Below are positions 1 through 9,521 of a stretch of DNA of 64,000 bases, piece after piece. The stretch comes from JANSWP01 sp041941305 (GTDB lineage Bacteria; Bacteroidota; Bacteroidia; Chitinophagales; Saprospiraceae). Below the pieces are notes generated by a model that saw only the letters and a program-made list of their open reading frames with translations, was not told where the DNA came from and ran no database searches. The DNA lies in the NCBI GenBank assembly GCA_041941305.1, contig JBGTQJ010000008.1, positions 124,001 through 188,000 on the forward strand. Direction: 5' to 3'. A program made the position numbers and the translations under genes. Numbering within the stretch: the first letter of the stretch is position 1; each line of letters opens with the position of its first letter.

Positions 1-838
1 ACATATTTTTTTGAGCATCTTTCAATGACTTACAGCTCAGGTTCTTCTGCATCATATCTTGATCCAAACCAGTCATCACAATGGTAATCAAGGCTCCGGC
101 AAAGAATTGTTTAAAGAAGTTATTTGGATCTTCCCATCCTCCCTCAAAAAAGAAAACTTGCGAATACTTACTGTTTTGAACCATTGAAATCAATTCTCCC
201 AAATCTTCATCCAAGGCATTGCCAATAGCAAATATGGTTAGCACAACAGCGGTCAGCATACAAATTGTCTGAAGCGTGTCTGTCCAAACAATGGTTTTGA
301 TTCCACCTTTAAAGGTATAAACCCAAATTAATAAAATGGTAATGACTACTGTACTCCAGAATGGCATTCCAAAAGGCTCCATTACAAATTTTTGCAAAAC
401 AATCGCCACCAAAAATAAACGGAAAGAGGCACCAATAATTCTGGAAAGCAAAAAGTAAGCAGCTCCGGTTTTATAAGAAAAAACGCCAAACCGTTGTTCT
501 AAATATTCGTAAATCGAAGTCAAATTCAGGCGATAATATAAAGGCAGTAAGACTTGAGCAATAACCACATAACCCAACAAATAACCAAAAACCACCTGCA
601 TGTAGGAAAACGCCTGATTCAAGCCACCAGCTCCAACCTTGCCTGGAATAGAAATAAAGGTCACTCCTGAAAGAGAAGCACCAATCATCCCAATAGCTAC
701 TAACAACCAGGGAGATTTGCGTCCAGCTATGAAAAAATCAGCATTGTCCGCCTGTTTTCCTGTAAACCAGGAAACCACCATCAACACAATAAAATAAGCA
801 ACAACAATGCTTAAAATTAATTCGGGACTGAGATTCAT
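1..838 (-). CDS. Sodium:solute symporter (SSS family), 3' end cut by window edge
   Basis: Inner-membrane sodium-coupled solute transporter; the substrate cannot be read from the sequence. About 279 residues are visible, running off the left edge. The protein starts MNLSPELILS and shows a run of hydrophobic helices. Family signatures include FFIAGRKSPW after the first helix, GMIGASLSGVTFISIPGKV in the unwound second helix region, and YTFKGGIKTIVWTDTLQ, which is typical of SSS proteins of the glucose/sialic-acid type. Later DQDMMQKNLSCKSLKDAQKN matches the conserved loop after helix 7. The start codon is the first ATG, 158 bp downstream of the tRNA 3' end on the same strand. The family is secure; the substrate is open. 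Confidence 0.88.
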   Translation of the reverse strand, partial: MNLSPELILSIVVAYFIVLMVVSWFTGKQADNADFFIAGRKSPWLLVAIGMIGASLSGVTFISIPGKVGAGGLNQAFSYMQVVFGYLLGYVVIAQVLLPLYYRLNLTSIYEYLEQRFGVFSYKTGAAYFLLSRIIGASFRLFLVAIVLQKFVMEPFGMPFWSTVVITILLIWVYTFKGGIKTIVWTDTLQTICMLTAVVLTIFAIGNALDEDLGELISMVQNSKYSQVFFFEGGWEDPNNFFKQFFAGALITIVMTGLDQDMMQKNLSCKSLKDAQKNM

Positions 839-958
839 AATTGCTTTATTCAAATTTTGGAACGCGGGCCGAAGGTATAAAATTTTGGGAAGTGAGAAAG
901 CTGGTTTTAAGAATGCTCCTCCAGGCTTTCATTTCTCACCTCTCCTTTCAGTCTTCTC

Positions 959-990
959 AAAAAAAAAGCCCGTCAAAATTGACGAGCTTT
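959..990 (-). terminator. Rho-independent terminator after tRNA-Phe
   Basis: On the minus strand an 8-bp GC-containing stem (GCTCGTCA / TGACGGGC, one G-T pair) with a short AT loop is followed by a run of nine T. It lies 7 bp after the tRNA 3' end and separates the tRNA from the symporter gene. Confidence 0.75.
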
Positions 991-996
991 CGAAGG

Positions 997-1069
997 TGGT
1001 ACCTCCCAGAATCGAACTGGGGACACCAGGATTTTCAGTCCTGTGCTCTACCAACTGAGCTAAGGTACC
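997..1069 (-). tRNA. tRNA-Phe (anticodon GAA)
   Basis: On the minus strand the 73-nt sequence folds as a cloverleaf: acceptor stem GGTACCT/AGGTACC, D arm GCTCAGTTGGTAGAGC, anticodon stem-loop with CTGAAAA giving anticodon GAA, and a T arm with GTTCGATTC. The discriminator base is A. The 3' CCA is not fully encoded, since the genome continues CCT; the tail would be added enzymatically. It is flanked by a terminator and a plausible upstream promoter. Confidence 0.95.
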
Positions 1070-1169
1070 GATGCTTCACGATTTGCGATTTCTGATTTAG
1101 AAAAGAAATTCTTGCTTTTAAGAATCTATTTTTTTCGTATTTCAAAATGCGCTTTTTCGTTAGCGGACG

Positions 1170-1200
1170 CAAAAATAGATGGATTTTTCATATTCCACAA
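1170..1200 (-). promoter_or_regulatory. Putative Bacteroidota-type promoter for tRNA-Phe
   Basis: The minus strand shows TTG, a 20-bp spacer, then TATTTTTG, matching the Bacteroidota -33 TTG / -7 TAnnTTTG pattern. The -7 element lies about 100 bp before the tRNA 5' end. Pattern match only. Confidence 0.4.
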
Positions 1201-1313
1201 TATGCAAAGAAAAATTTGATGAAAAATGTTCCAAAAAAAATTAAAAATCAATTTCAAAAGGAGGATCCATGCTCCTTACATTTTCGTTTCTTTGCCGAAT
1301 TATTAAGTAATCT

Positions 1314-1342
1314 AAGTTGCGAACAACTAATGTTCGCAACTT
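1314..1342. repeat. Perfect 12-bp inverted repeat
   Basis: AAGTTGCGAACA, a 5-base spacer ACTAA, and the exact reverse complement. No T-tract follows, so it is not a classic terminator. It lies in the 371-bp gene-free stretch between the tRNA and the small membrane protein, which otherwise shows only the tRNA promoter pattern. Confidence 0.7.
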
Positions 1343-1440
1343 GCGTTAAGTATAGTTGGCTTTAGCTATTGATTCTAAAAAAGGATTTGTCAAAACAGAT
1401 AAAACCCAATAGTTCATGCCATTAGCCAATACTCAATTAC

Positions 1441-1608
1441 ATGGCATATCAAAGCAGAAAAAGAGGCTACAAAAGCAGAAGGGAACGTTACGAACGCACA
1501 TCGCGCAATCTCAAAATTTTCTTCATTTTCGCCTTTATAGGTCTTTCCGTCTATTTATTTAAAGTGAGGTATGAGTTTTGGGCCTGGCTAAAAACTTACT
1601 TTTATTGA
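1441..1608 (+). CDS. Small basic single-pass membrane protein (55 aa)
   Basis: A 55-residue ORF starting MAYQSRKRGYKSRRERYERT, a strongly basic N-terminus, followed by one hydrophobic helix (about residues 25-41, IFFIFAFIGLSVYLFKV) and a short aromatic tail ending KTYFY. Positive-inside logic places the N-terminus in the cytoplasm. No family name is recognised. Support is the coherent basic-head/TM/aromatic-tail design and the otherwise empty intergenic position; there is no Shine-Dalgarno-like site. It is convergent with the giant adhesin gene. Existence is likely, function unknown. Confidence 0.6.
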   Translation: MAYQSRKRGYKSRRERYERTSRNLKIFFIFAFIGLSVYLFKVRYEFWAWLKTYFY

Positions 1609-1670
1609 GTTGGAAGCACTTGATTCCCAGCAAAAAATCTTCTTAAGATTACACGATCACCATCTACCGT

Positions 1671-4600
1671 CTACCGAACTAAAGTCAAATCACCCCAAAT
1701 GGTTTCCATCCGTCCATCAGGAAATTGAACCGTAACTTTCCAAACCAAAACCTGCGCATTCATCATTTTCCCTCCAAATTTTCCGTCCCAACCAAAATCG
1801 GGATCGTTCGGGCGAAAATCTTTGGCTTCATGAACCAGGTTTCCCCATCGGTCAAATATTTGAAAGAGCGGAATATTTTCAATAGAAGGACTTCCATAAA
1901 CAATGAAATGATCATTTTCTCCATTTCCATCCGGACTAAAGGCATTGGGAATGTATAGGGGAATTTCTTCATTCACCAAAACGGTAATACTTGAACTTGC
2001 CTGACAGAAATTAGTATCCACCACTGTGACCTGATAGGTAGTCGTTTCATCGGGGCTTACCATTTGCTCCAAACATCCCGGGCAATTGGGATTTGGTAGT
2101 GGATTCCACAATACCGTATCTATTTCTTCGGGTAACAGATTTACCTGAGCTTTTAGAATCATAGAATCTCCCAGGCTTAATTCAATATCAGTTCCCAGAT
2201 CAACAACAATTCCTCCGGGCATTTCCAGAACTACCAAAGTATCCCAACGACAACCATTGCCATCTTCAATTTCGATCTGATAAGCATCAGGATCGAGAAA
2301 ACTGAACTGTGGGTAGGTCGTCATGAAATCATCATTTAGAAAATATAGGAAGTCAGGTGTTCCACCATATACCGTATCAATAAAAATATATCCATCTGGA
2401 TCACGGCAATCCGGATGGTCCAGAACAATCAATGCACTATCTATGGCTATCGAACTTGCAATTACCTCCACTGAATCAATAGCCTGGCAACCGTTCAACT
2501 CATTGATAACTGCGAGGTAGTACCACCCTGGAATGTTCGTAGAAGTATTTAAAGAAGTTGGGTTTTGAATGACACCACCACTAGTCGTAGTCCATAAATA
2601 AGATACATTACCTTGAGTGGAGCCAAAACCTGATAGATTGACCTGATTTTGCATACAATCTATGGAACCATCAACGGAAGCAACAGCATCCGGAGGGATT
2701 CTATTTTCTTCAACAAATACAAAATTGGTTTCTGTGCAGCCATTATTGATATCGGTGACGGTCACGTTGTAAAGCGTAGCTTCGCTTACCCAGGGGCTGG
2801 CAGTCTGGCAAAGTGAATCACAATCTCCGCCACTCCATTCATATTCATAATTGGGATTATTCGGTACCGCACTTAATTGCACACTCAATATGTCGCAAGT
2901 CAGTTGCTCAGGCTCCAACGTATTTACAATTGGTGGCAGGGTATCTATTTGTACTTCAATGGCATCCGAATCTGTACATCCGGTTCTTTCATGGCAAATC
3001 GTCACGCTATAATTTCCAGGTTGGGATACATTTATTTCCGGTGTAGACTGTCCACCTTGCCATTTAAAGATTAAACTGTCTGTGGATCCTGAAAGTGAAG
3101 CGTCTAAAGAAACTGCTACAGAATCACATGTCAATGTTGGCGTAATGCTTTTGTCGATTTGAGCATTTGGCGCAAGGGTATCTAAATTCACAATTACAGA
3201 ATCAATGATTTCGCAGTCGTTATTGATATTTTGGACCAATAAATAGTAGAGCCCTGGCGCATCAATCAGGGGTGCATCCGTAGTATCTGTACCTACAATA
3301 TTGCCATCGGAAGTTTGCCAGACATGAACTATTTCAGCTGCAGTTGTAGAACCCGTGCTACTTAAATATAATTCGGTACGAACACAAGTAAGCGTTGTAT
3401 CTGCACCAGCTTCTGCCTCAGGAATTTGATCATCGCGAGTCACAGTCACCATGGTAGTATCTCTACAATCATTTGAAATATCTGTTATTATCAAAGTATA
3501 GTCTCCTTCCTCATCCGTCAAAAAATTATTACTCTGATTGACGAGCGAATTATTCAAATACCATTCAAATTCCAAATCTGCTGCTGGCTGCGAACCTGAA
3601 GCATCCAACAAAATTTCAAGGTTTTGACAATCGATTTCTTGTGGAGGTTCAATAAAGGCAGTAGGTGGAGTTCGGTCATCCTCAATGGTAATGGTAGAAG
3701 TACAAAGGCATTCATTTGTAACATCATTAACTGTTAATGTATATGTGCCCGGTGCATCTATAGTTGGACTAAGTGTATTTGGATTCAGAATGTTTCCTGG
3801 CCCCGTCCATTCGTATTCCAAAACTGCACCGCCATCTGCACTTCCTTGTAATTGTATGGTTGAAATGGTACATGTAATTGAAGGGGCTGCTCCAGCATTG
3901 CATGTCGGAACATTCATGTCAGAATTAATCATTACACAAACACTGTCAACACAACCTGAACTCAATTCTTTTACTTCCAGACAATACTTTCCTGCCGCAT
4001 TCAATTGAACAACACTACTTGTTGGGGGATCCGTCAAAATATTACCTCCCTGAGTTGTCCAAAGTAAAGTACCTGGTGAACTTCCACTCGAAGTTAGCGT
4101 AATCGCACTTCCACTGCAATCAATAACCGGGAGCATAGTTGGGCTAATGTTCGCAGTAGGGGTGGCAAGGTTTTCAGAAACGACAACAGATGTAGAATTC
4201 GCACAGCCGTTTTGGGTATTGGTAATAGTTAAACTATAAGTTCCTGTCTGATTCACCTCTGGATTTGGAGTATCTCCACCATTTTTAATATTTCCATCAA
4301 CGGTTTCCCAGAAGTATAAAAAGTCAGTCCCTATGGTATTGGCCTTCAAAGTGACGCATGTATCTTCACAGGTCAACGGAAGAGGGTCATCTATTAATAT
4401 ATCTGGGGGTAAGGTGTCCGCTGTTACTTGAACCTCATCTGTACAAGTAAATTCAGAACCGTTTTCCTTTCTGGTTACTCGAATTTGATAAAAACCAGGT
4501 TGGTCAACTGTAGGATTTAAGGTTTCAGAACCAGCAGCAATATTTCCGGTTAGTGCTACCCATTCAATACAAATATTAGGTCCCATAGGCATCGCAGATC

Positions 4601-7600
4601 CTTCCAGCTCAACGGTGCCAATATCACAGGTAAGGCTCATATCCGACCCTGCATCACATTCCGGGAAACAATTGGGGGCTGCAAAGACTACTGTTGCACT
4701 GGTATCGCTACAAAAATTTTCTGGGTTTGTAATTACTAAATAAAAAGTATCCTGAGGGTTGTTAATGCTAATTGTTGGAGAACAAATGTTTGTAGCACTT
4801 TCAAAATTTCCAGTATTTGAGAACCATTGGAGTACATCATTTCCTGTAAAAATAGAATTGGAACAATCTAGCATAGCTGTTGAATCTCCACATTCCAATT
4901 CCTGATTAATGCCCGCATCAGATTCTGGAATTATTCCTCCAATTTCTACATTAATTGCTGCTGTCCCCGAACATCCATTCGCTTTGTTGGTAACTGTCAG
5001 AAGATAAATGCCTTCTCCACGAATTTCAGCAGGTCGTTCAGTTGGGTCTGTACAAATTTCTCCGCCAAAGGTTTCCCAATTATAGCATAAATCAGGTCCA
5101 AAAGGCACATCCAGTACATTGATGGGCACACATGCTCCAATTTGAAAACAGTTTAATTCCATCAAAGTATCCAGCACCACAATGGGCGCTTCTGTATCAA
5201 GATCAATCGTTATGGTGTCAGATGCAGATAATTGTAGTTCTTTGTTGGTAACGGTAAATACAAAGGTTCCATTTTGCAAATTGGGAAAGAAGGGATCATC
5301 CTGCGATTCTATGACTCCATCTATTGCCGTCCATTCATAACAAAAAGCAGAACCAACCGGACCATTTGCTGCAATGACCAGGGAGTTATCATTTGTGTAA
5401 CAATTTATTAAAGAATCTTCTCCTGCAAAAGCAAAAGGCATACACAACAGGCTGTCTATTATTGCAAATGTCGTATCGTGGGAAGTGCAATTACTAATTT
5501 GGTCCGTTACTTCCAGTATATACATTCCAACTGAATCAACTACTGGATTAAGCGTATTACTTCCATTCACAATATTTCCGTTGGGAGTTGACCAAATAAA
5601 ATTGTGATTTGCATTTTGATTGGTAATAATTCCAGAAAGGGTAGCTTCTCCGGTATTGCAATCCAGAAAGACATCTGATCCAGCATCAATTTGAGGTGGA
5701 AAAATATCTTGAGTAATGACCACTGTATCGGTGTCCGTGCATTGGGAGGTGAAGTGGGTTACATGTACAATAAAGGTATCTGGAAAATTCGCGGATACAA
5801 TGGCATATTCAGGATGAAAATCTGGATTAAAAATAGCCTCCCACTCAAATGTAAAAAGAATGGTATCGCTAAATTGTGAATTGAGTAAAAATGTATTGGA
5901 AGCATCCAATATATACTCGGTATCGATGCAATCAATCACTCCATACGGACCTGCATCTGCTACGGGTTGGGCAAAATCCTCTAAAATGGAAACCGAGTCT
6001 TGGGTGAAGCAGCCATTAAGCATGTTGGTAACTGTCAATACATAAGTCCCGGCAGAATCTACAGTAGGATGCAATTGCATCGGATCATCAACAAAATGCC
6101 CATCCAAAGTTGTCCAAACATAGGTTTGATCAGGTAATTCAACTCCAGTCCCTCCCAAAACATAAGTAGGTTGCCCACAGTCCAGTTCAGCTGGTGGTCC
6201 TGCATTTGCAACAGGTTGCAGGGAATCCTGTTCAATCAATACAGCCGTAGAATCCAGGCAACCATTTGTACCATTCTGAATAATTAAGGTGTATTCACCA
6301 GGTTGATTGGCAAATACAATAGGTAAGTTATTTTGGGGCTGTACATTCCCAATCCATTGATAGACAAGATTTTGACCAAGTGAATTGCTTCCATTCAAAG
6401 TCACTTCCGGGTCTAAACAGGTCAACATGTTTCCATCAGGTAGGGTGATGATTGGACTTGGTAAGATGGTATCAATCCCAACATTTATTAACGCTGTGTC
6501 TTTACAAAAATTTTGTGTATTGGTGACGATTATCTGGTAGGTTGCATTGAGATCAACTAAAGGATTTGGAGTATTAGCCCCAGATTTGATATTTCCACCA
6601 GACCATTCAAAATCCAGTAAATTAAATGGTATTGAAGCATTGGCACTGAGTGTTAGGCAGGTATCTATACAGGTCAAGGTAGTGTCATTTCCAGCATTTG
6701 CAATAGGGTCCTCAATGTCTTGAATGATTTCGACAAAAGCAGAATCTGCACAGCTATTGTCTTCATTCATCAATGACAATTTCAAAATGTCTGGATTGTA
6801 AACAGTAGGAGTAGGCGTATTGCTATTATCTATACTAAATCCTCCCTGACTTTCCCAAAAGAAAGTCAGGTTACTCCCTCCAGAAGAATTGGAAGCATCC
6901 AGGGTAACATTGACATTTAAGCAATTAAGTGTATCTGGAGGTGCTATAGAAATTTGAGGTAGGTCCAGGTTTTCGTGCACCAAAACCGAATCAGTTTCAG
7001 AGCAACCGCTTTGTGTAACTGTAAAATAATACCAACCTGATGTATCAACTTCCACGGTTATTCCATCTGCGGCACCAATAATATTTCCATCAGTTGTCGT
7101 CCAGGAATAGGTTATGCCTGGCTCATTTGAAGAACCTGAAGCATCCAGCATAACAGTTAATGCTGTACAAGTAATGGTGTCAGGAATCGCAAGGAAAACG
7201 CTCAAATCAATCACTGTCAAGTCCAGATGTACAATACTATCACAACCGTTACTACTGAGCAAAGTATCTGTATAGTTACCAGTTTCGAAATATTGGCTGA
7301 AGCCCACCTGAATGGTATCTCCAATACAAATCGTTTCGACCAAATTGGTCACAATGGAATCCAAGACTGTCAAATTTACCATCACTAAACTATCACAACC
7401 ATTGGCGGAAACAAACGGCGTTGGAAAAATTCCGCTTTGGGTATAGGTACTATCTCCAATCATGTAATTTCCTCCAAAACAGACGGTTTCAAAAATCGAA
7501 GTTGTGTCGTTATCCAAGACAGTCAAAGTCAGATTGACTACACTGTCACATCCGGCAAAAGACTCAATAGTCATGGAATACATACCTGGATCTGCCAGGC

Positions 7601-8627
7601 AAGTGTCTCCCAACACAAAACAACTTCCTACACAAATGGTATCCAGAATACTGACAGGTGGAGGTGGAGCAGCAATATTGATCACAAAACAATTGTTTGA
7701 AATATCTCCACAAAATAGAGGTGTCAAACCTTGCAAATTGGCATCCAAATCAGTCAAAGTCCAACCACTATTAGCGGCAGGAATATTGCCTTCTTCAGAA
7801 AGCAAAAAGGACAAACCACAGATCTGATAAATGCCTACCGGAAAAGTTGTCAAATCAACACTATCCTGATAATCAACAATTGTGTCATTTCTGGAAATGA
7901 TGTATGTGTATCCATACTCCAAAGTATCCGGAATAATAATGCCATAATCCGGCTCTATGTCAAAAACCAAACTCGTATCTCCTTCACAAATTGCATCATC
8001 TGGATTGAGCAAGTTTCCAGCATCTGCTTCACAACAATCTATACCAGTTGGATCACAAAAGATCACTTCAAAATCAAAAATATCACCCCCATTGTTGGAA
8101 GGGTCATTGTCAATATTCAAACACCATTGTCCATTTACCGAACCTGTATTGAAATCTTCCAGGCATCCCTGATAAGGATGATAAGTTGCAGAATAGAAAG
8201 CATTTCCCCAGCCACAACAAGCATCAAAGGGACATTCATCTGCACAGTTATTAATGTCCACTGGTTCACAATTTTCAGCACATGGAACGAACAAAATATC
8301 CCAAACTGCAATTGGGGTAAAATCTATACAGGAAAAATCCGAACCAACCAATTGAACGGTCGTCCCATCCGGAGCTTGCAAACTCATATTTAATCTTCCA
8401 ATACTTCCATGTTTGAAGTTAACATATACTCCACAAACACCTTGGGCGGGATCTGCCAGGTTATTATTTACTGCTGCATCAATAGTATAACAAACCTGAG
8501 AATTAGAATTAGAAGCAATTTCAAAAGGACAATTGCCTTCATCTTCGCAACCGCAATTTTGGGTAAAAGCGAGCTGAGGGAGCAAAAAGCAAGTTAATAT
8601 GTAGAATGGGATTACGTAACTCCGCAT
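1671..8627 (-). CDS. Giant repeat adhesin with type B T9SS (gliding motility-associated) C-terminal domain
   Basis: Secreted cell-surface protein of about 2318 residues. The start chosen is the internal ATG giving MRSYVIPFYILTCFLLPQLA, a clean signal peptide; an upstream in-frame ATG at 8675 would add 16 polar residues. After it comes a proprotein-convertase P-domain-like segment (about residues 30-200, ending DFEVIFCD). Next are three short CDSVV.LTLTV-type repeats, then 19 Ig/PKD-like repeats of about 80-90 residues, each opening with [IL][TNDE]C and containing YxWTTxxGxI and GxYxLTVTNxxNGC. The last about 90 residues (IPNAFSPDGNGENDHFIVYG onward) are the gliding motility-associated C-terminal/type B sorting domain. 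Expected role is surface adhesion after T9SS export. A long imperfect inverted repeat lies just upstream. The ligand is unknown. Confidence 0.92.
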   Translation of the reverse strand: MRSYVIPFYILTCFLLPQLAFTQNCGCEDEGNCPFEIASNSNSQVCYTIDAAVNNNLADPAQGVCGVYVNFKHGSIGRLNMSLQAPDGTTVQLVGSDFSCIDFTPIAVWDILFVPCAENCEPVDINNCADECPFDACCGWGNAFYSATYHPYQGCLEDFNTGSVNGQWCLNIDNDPSNNGGDIFDFEVIFCDPTGIDCCEADAGNLLNPDDAICEGDTSLVFDIEPDYGIIIPDTLEYGYTYIISRNDTIVDYQDSVDLTTFPVGIYQICGLSFLLSEEGNIPAANSGWTLTDLDANLQGLTPLFCGDISNNCFVINIAAPPPPVSILDTICVGSCFVLGDTCLADPGMYSMTIESFAGCDSVVNLTLTVLDNDTTSIFETVCFGGNYMIGDSTYTQSGIFPTPFVSANGCDSLVMVNLTVLDSIVTNLVETICIGDTIQVGFSQYFETGNYTDTLLSSNGCDSIVHLDLTVIDLSVFLAIPDTITCTALTVMLDASGSSNEPGITYSWTTTDGNIIGAADGITVEVDTSGWYYFTVTQSGCSETDSVLVHENLDLPQISIAPPDTLNCLNVNVTLDASNSSGGSNLTFFWESQGGFSIDNSNTPTPTVYNPDILKLSLMNEDNSCADSAFVEIIQDIEDPIANAGNDTTLTCIDTCLTLSANASIPFNLLDFEWSGGNIKSGANTPNPLVDLNATYQIIVTNTQNFCKDTALINVGIDTILPSPIITLPDGNMLTCLDPEVTLNGSNSLGQNLVYQWIGNVQPQNNLPIVFANQPGEYTLIIQNGTNGCLDSTAVLIEQDSLQPVANAGPPAELDCGQPTYVLGGTGVELPDQTYVWTTLDGHFVDDPMQLHPTVDSAGTYVLTVTNMLNGCFTQDSVSILEDFAQPVADAGPYGVIDCIDTEYILDASNTFLLNSQFSDTILFTFEWEAIFNPDFHPEYAIVSANFPDTFIVHVTHFTSQCTDTDTVVITQDIFPPQIDAGSDVFLDCNTGEATLSGIITNQNANHNFIWSTPNGNIVNGSNTLNPVVDSVGMYILEVTDQISNCTSHDTTFAIIDSLLCMPFAFAGEDSLINCYTNDNSLVIAANGPVGSAFCYEWTAIDGVIESQDDPFFPNLQNGTFVFTVTNKELQLSASDTITIDLDTEAPIVVLDTLMELNCFQIGACVPINVLDVPFGPDLCYNWETFGGEICTDPTERPAEIRGEGIYLLTVTNKANGCSGTAAINVEIGGIIPESDAGINQELECGDSTAMLDCSNSIFTGNDVLQWFSNTGNFESATNICSPTISINNPQDTFYLVITNPENFCSDTSATVVFAAPNCFPECDAGSDMSLTCDIGTVELEGSAMPMGPNICIEWVALTGNIAAGSETLNPTVDQPGFYQIRVTRKENGSEFTCTDEVQVTADTLPPDILIDDPLPLTCEDTCVTLKANTIGTDFLYFWETVDGNIKNGGDTPNPEVNQTGTYSLTITNTQNGCANSTSVVVSENLATPTANISPTMLPVIDCSGSAITLTSSGSSPGTLLWTTQGGNILTDPPTSSVVQLNAAGKYCLEVKELSSGCVDSVCVMINSDMNVPTCNAGAAPSITCTISTIQLQGSADGGAVLEYEWTGPGNILNPNTLSPTIDAPGTYTLTVNDVTNECLCTSTITIEDDRTPPTAFIEPPQEIDCQNLEILLDASGSQPAADLEFEWYLNNSLVNQSNNFLTDEEGDYTLIITDISNDCRDTTMVTVTRDDQIPEAEAGADTTLTCVRTELYLSSTGSTTAAEIVHVWQTSDGNIVGTDTTDAPLIDAPGLYYLLVQNINNDCEIIDSVIVNLDTLAPNAQIDKSITPTLTCDSVAVSLDASLSGSTDSLIFKWQGGQSTPEINVSQPGNYSVTICHERTGCTDSDAIEVQIDTLPPIVNTLEPEQLTCDILSVQLSAVPNNPNYEYEWSGGDCDSLCQTASPWVSEATLYNVTVTDINNGCTETNFVFVEENRIPPDAVASVDGSIDCMQNQVNLSGFGSTQGNVSYLWTTTSGGVIQNPTSLNTSTNIPGWYYLAVINELNGCQAIDSVEVIASSIAIDSALIVLDHPDCRDPDGYIFIDTVYGGTPDFLYFLNDDFMTTYPQFSFLDPDAYQIEIEDGNGCRWDTLVVLEMPGGIVVDLGTDIELSLGDSMILKAQVNLLPEEIDTVLWNPLPNPNCPGCLEQMVSPDETTTYQVTVVDTNFCQASSSITVLVNEEIPLYIPNAFSPDGNGENDHFIVYGSPSIENIPLFQIFDRWGNLVHEAKDFRPNDPDFGWDGKFGGKMMNAQVLVWKVTVQFPDGRMETIWGDLTLVR

Positions 8628-8673
8628 GTCAGCGTTTTTGGGTGAATCGGTTTTTGTTTCGCATGGAATGCTC

Positions 8674-8835
8674 AAAAGCGGTGTTAAAATAACGAGTCAA
8701 ATTTTTTGTCAGCGTTTTTTTTGTCTGTTTTTTGATTTTTTGAGGCTCCTAGCAGCGCTAAGAGTCGAAAAAAATCGGAAGACAGACGGAAAAAGGCGCG
8801 GCAAAAAAACGGCTGGATGTTTTAATACCGCTTTT
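8674..8835. repeat. Long imperfect inverted repeat (about 80-bp arms)
   Basis: The left arm begins AAAAGCGGTGTTAAAA and the reverse complement of the right arm begins AAAAGCGGTATTAAAA. The arms stay alignable to the centre with one gap, including GTCTG/CAGAC, GATTTTTT/AAAAAATC and a central TAGC-AGC-GCTA. It covers the stretch just 5' of the adhesin gene. It could be a degenerate miniature mobile element or a structured 5' leader. Confidence 0.65.
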
Positions 8836-9108
8836 CAAAATGTGTAGGTTGGAATCGGGGAATTGGTTCAAAGTTTCGCTACAAAATTAAGGCAAATGTG
8901 TCAAAGCTCGTTTTTTTATTAAAGTTATTTTTATATGTGACAAGCTTTTGGCATTTTAGAACCTACTATTTGTGCTTATTGTGCCCTATGTGCTGTATTG
9001 CTAGCACCACTTTCCTGCACGTCCAGGGCTTGGCTCAATGGTGTCAGCAATTTCCAATACCCAACCATTTTCAATTATGAGTTCGTCTAAATAATAAAAA
9101 CGTTGCTT

Positions 9109-9516
9109 ATGAAGCATTCATTCTATTTTGTCCTATCTCTTTTTGTTATTTTTTCTTCAGGTTGTTTTGACAAAGACGGAGACACTATTGATGGCGTCCT
9201 GGGAGATGGATATGAGGTTAATTGTGCATTTGAAAATTGCCTGGAAGAATTGACAGAAGTAAACGGAACCCTCCAATACCTCAATTGCTTTGGATATTAT
9301 GGAATTATGATTCCTGAAGAAAGTCCAGCCGGGTATCCAACTTATAAAGTGGGGATTATGGAAGATCTGGATGAGGAACTTCAGCAAGATTTACCTAAAG
9401 CAGTCACTTTTACAGGATTGATGGTGGAGAAGGATTATCCGATTATATTTCCTGACCCGGATTTGAGCATCACTAGTTCCAATCGATTGTATATCAAAGA
9501 ATTGAAGATTGATTGA
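9109..9516 (+). CDS. Small hypothetical lipoprotein
   Basis: About 135 residues starting MKHSFYFVLSLFVIFSSGC, a lipoprotein signal peptide with lipobox FSSGC, so probably anchored to the outer or inner membrane. An upstream TTG at 9103 is in frame, but the ATG fits the signal peptide better. The mature part begins with an acidic, aspartate-rich stretch (FDKDGDTIDG) and contains two close cysteines (CAFENC). No family is recognised. It ends 5 bp before the stop of the convergent glycosyltransferase gene. Most of the 481 bp upstream holds no other gene. Confidence 0.75.
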   Translation: MKHSFYFVLSLFVIFSSGCFDKDGDTIDGVLGDGYEVNCAFENCLEELTEVNGTLQYLNCFGYYGIMIPEESPAGYPTYKVGIMEDLDEELQQDLPKAVTFTGLMVEKDYPIIFPDPDLSITSSNRLYIKELKID

Positions 9517-9521
9517 GTTTA

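Noticed and set aside
7731..8393. A 220-codon plus-strand frame opposite the adhesin gene
   Set aside because: It lies fully antisense to the highly repetitive adhesin coding region, with no start context, signal or domain; a by-product of the repeat composition.
8898..9080. A 60-codon plus-strand frame upstream of the small lipoprotein
   Set aside because: No coding character beyond a chance hydrophobic start; residue use is Cys- and Phe-rich and unlike neighbours.
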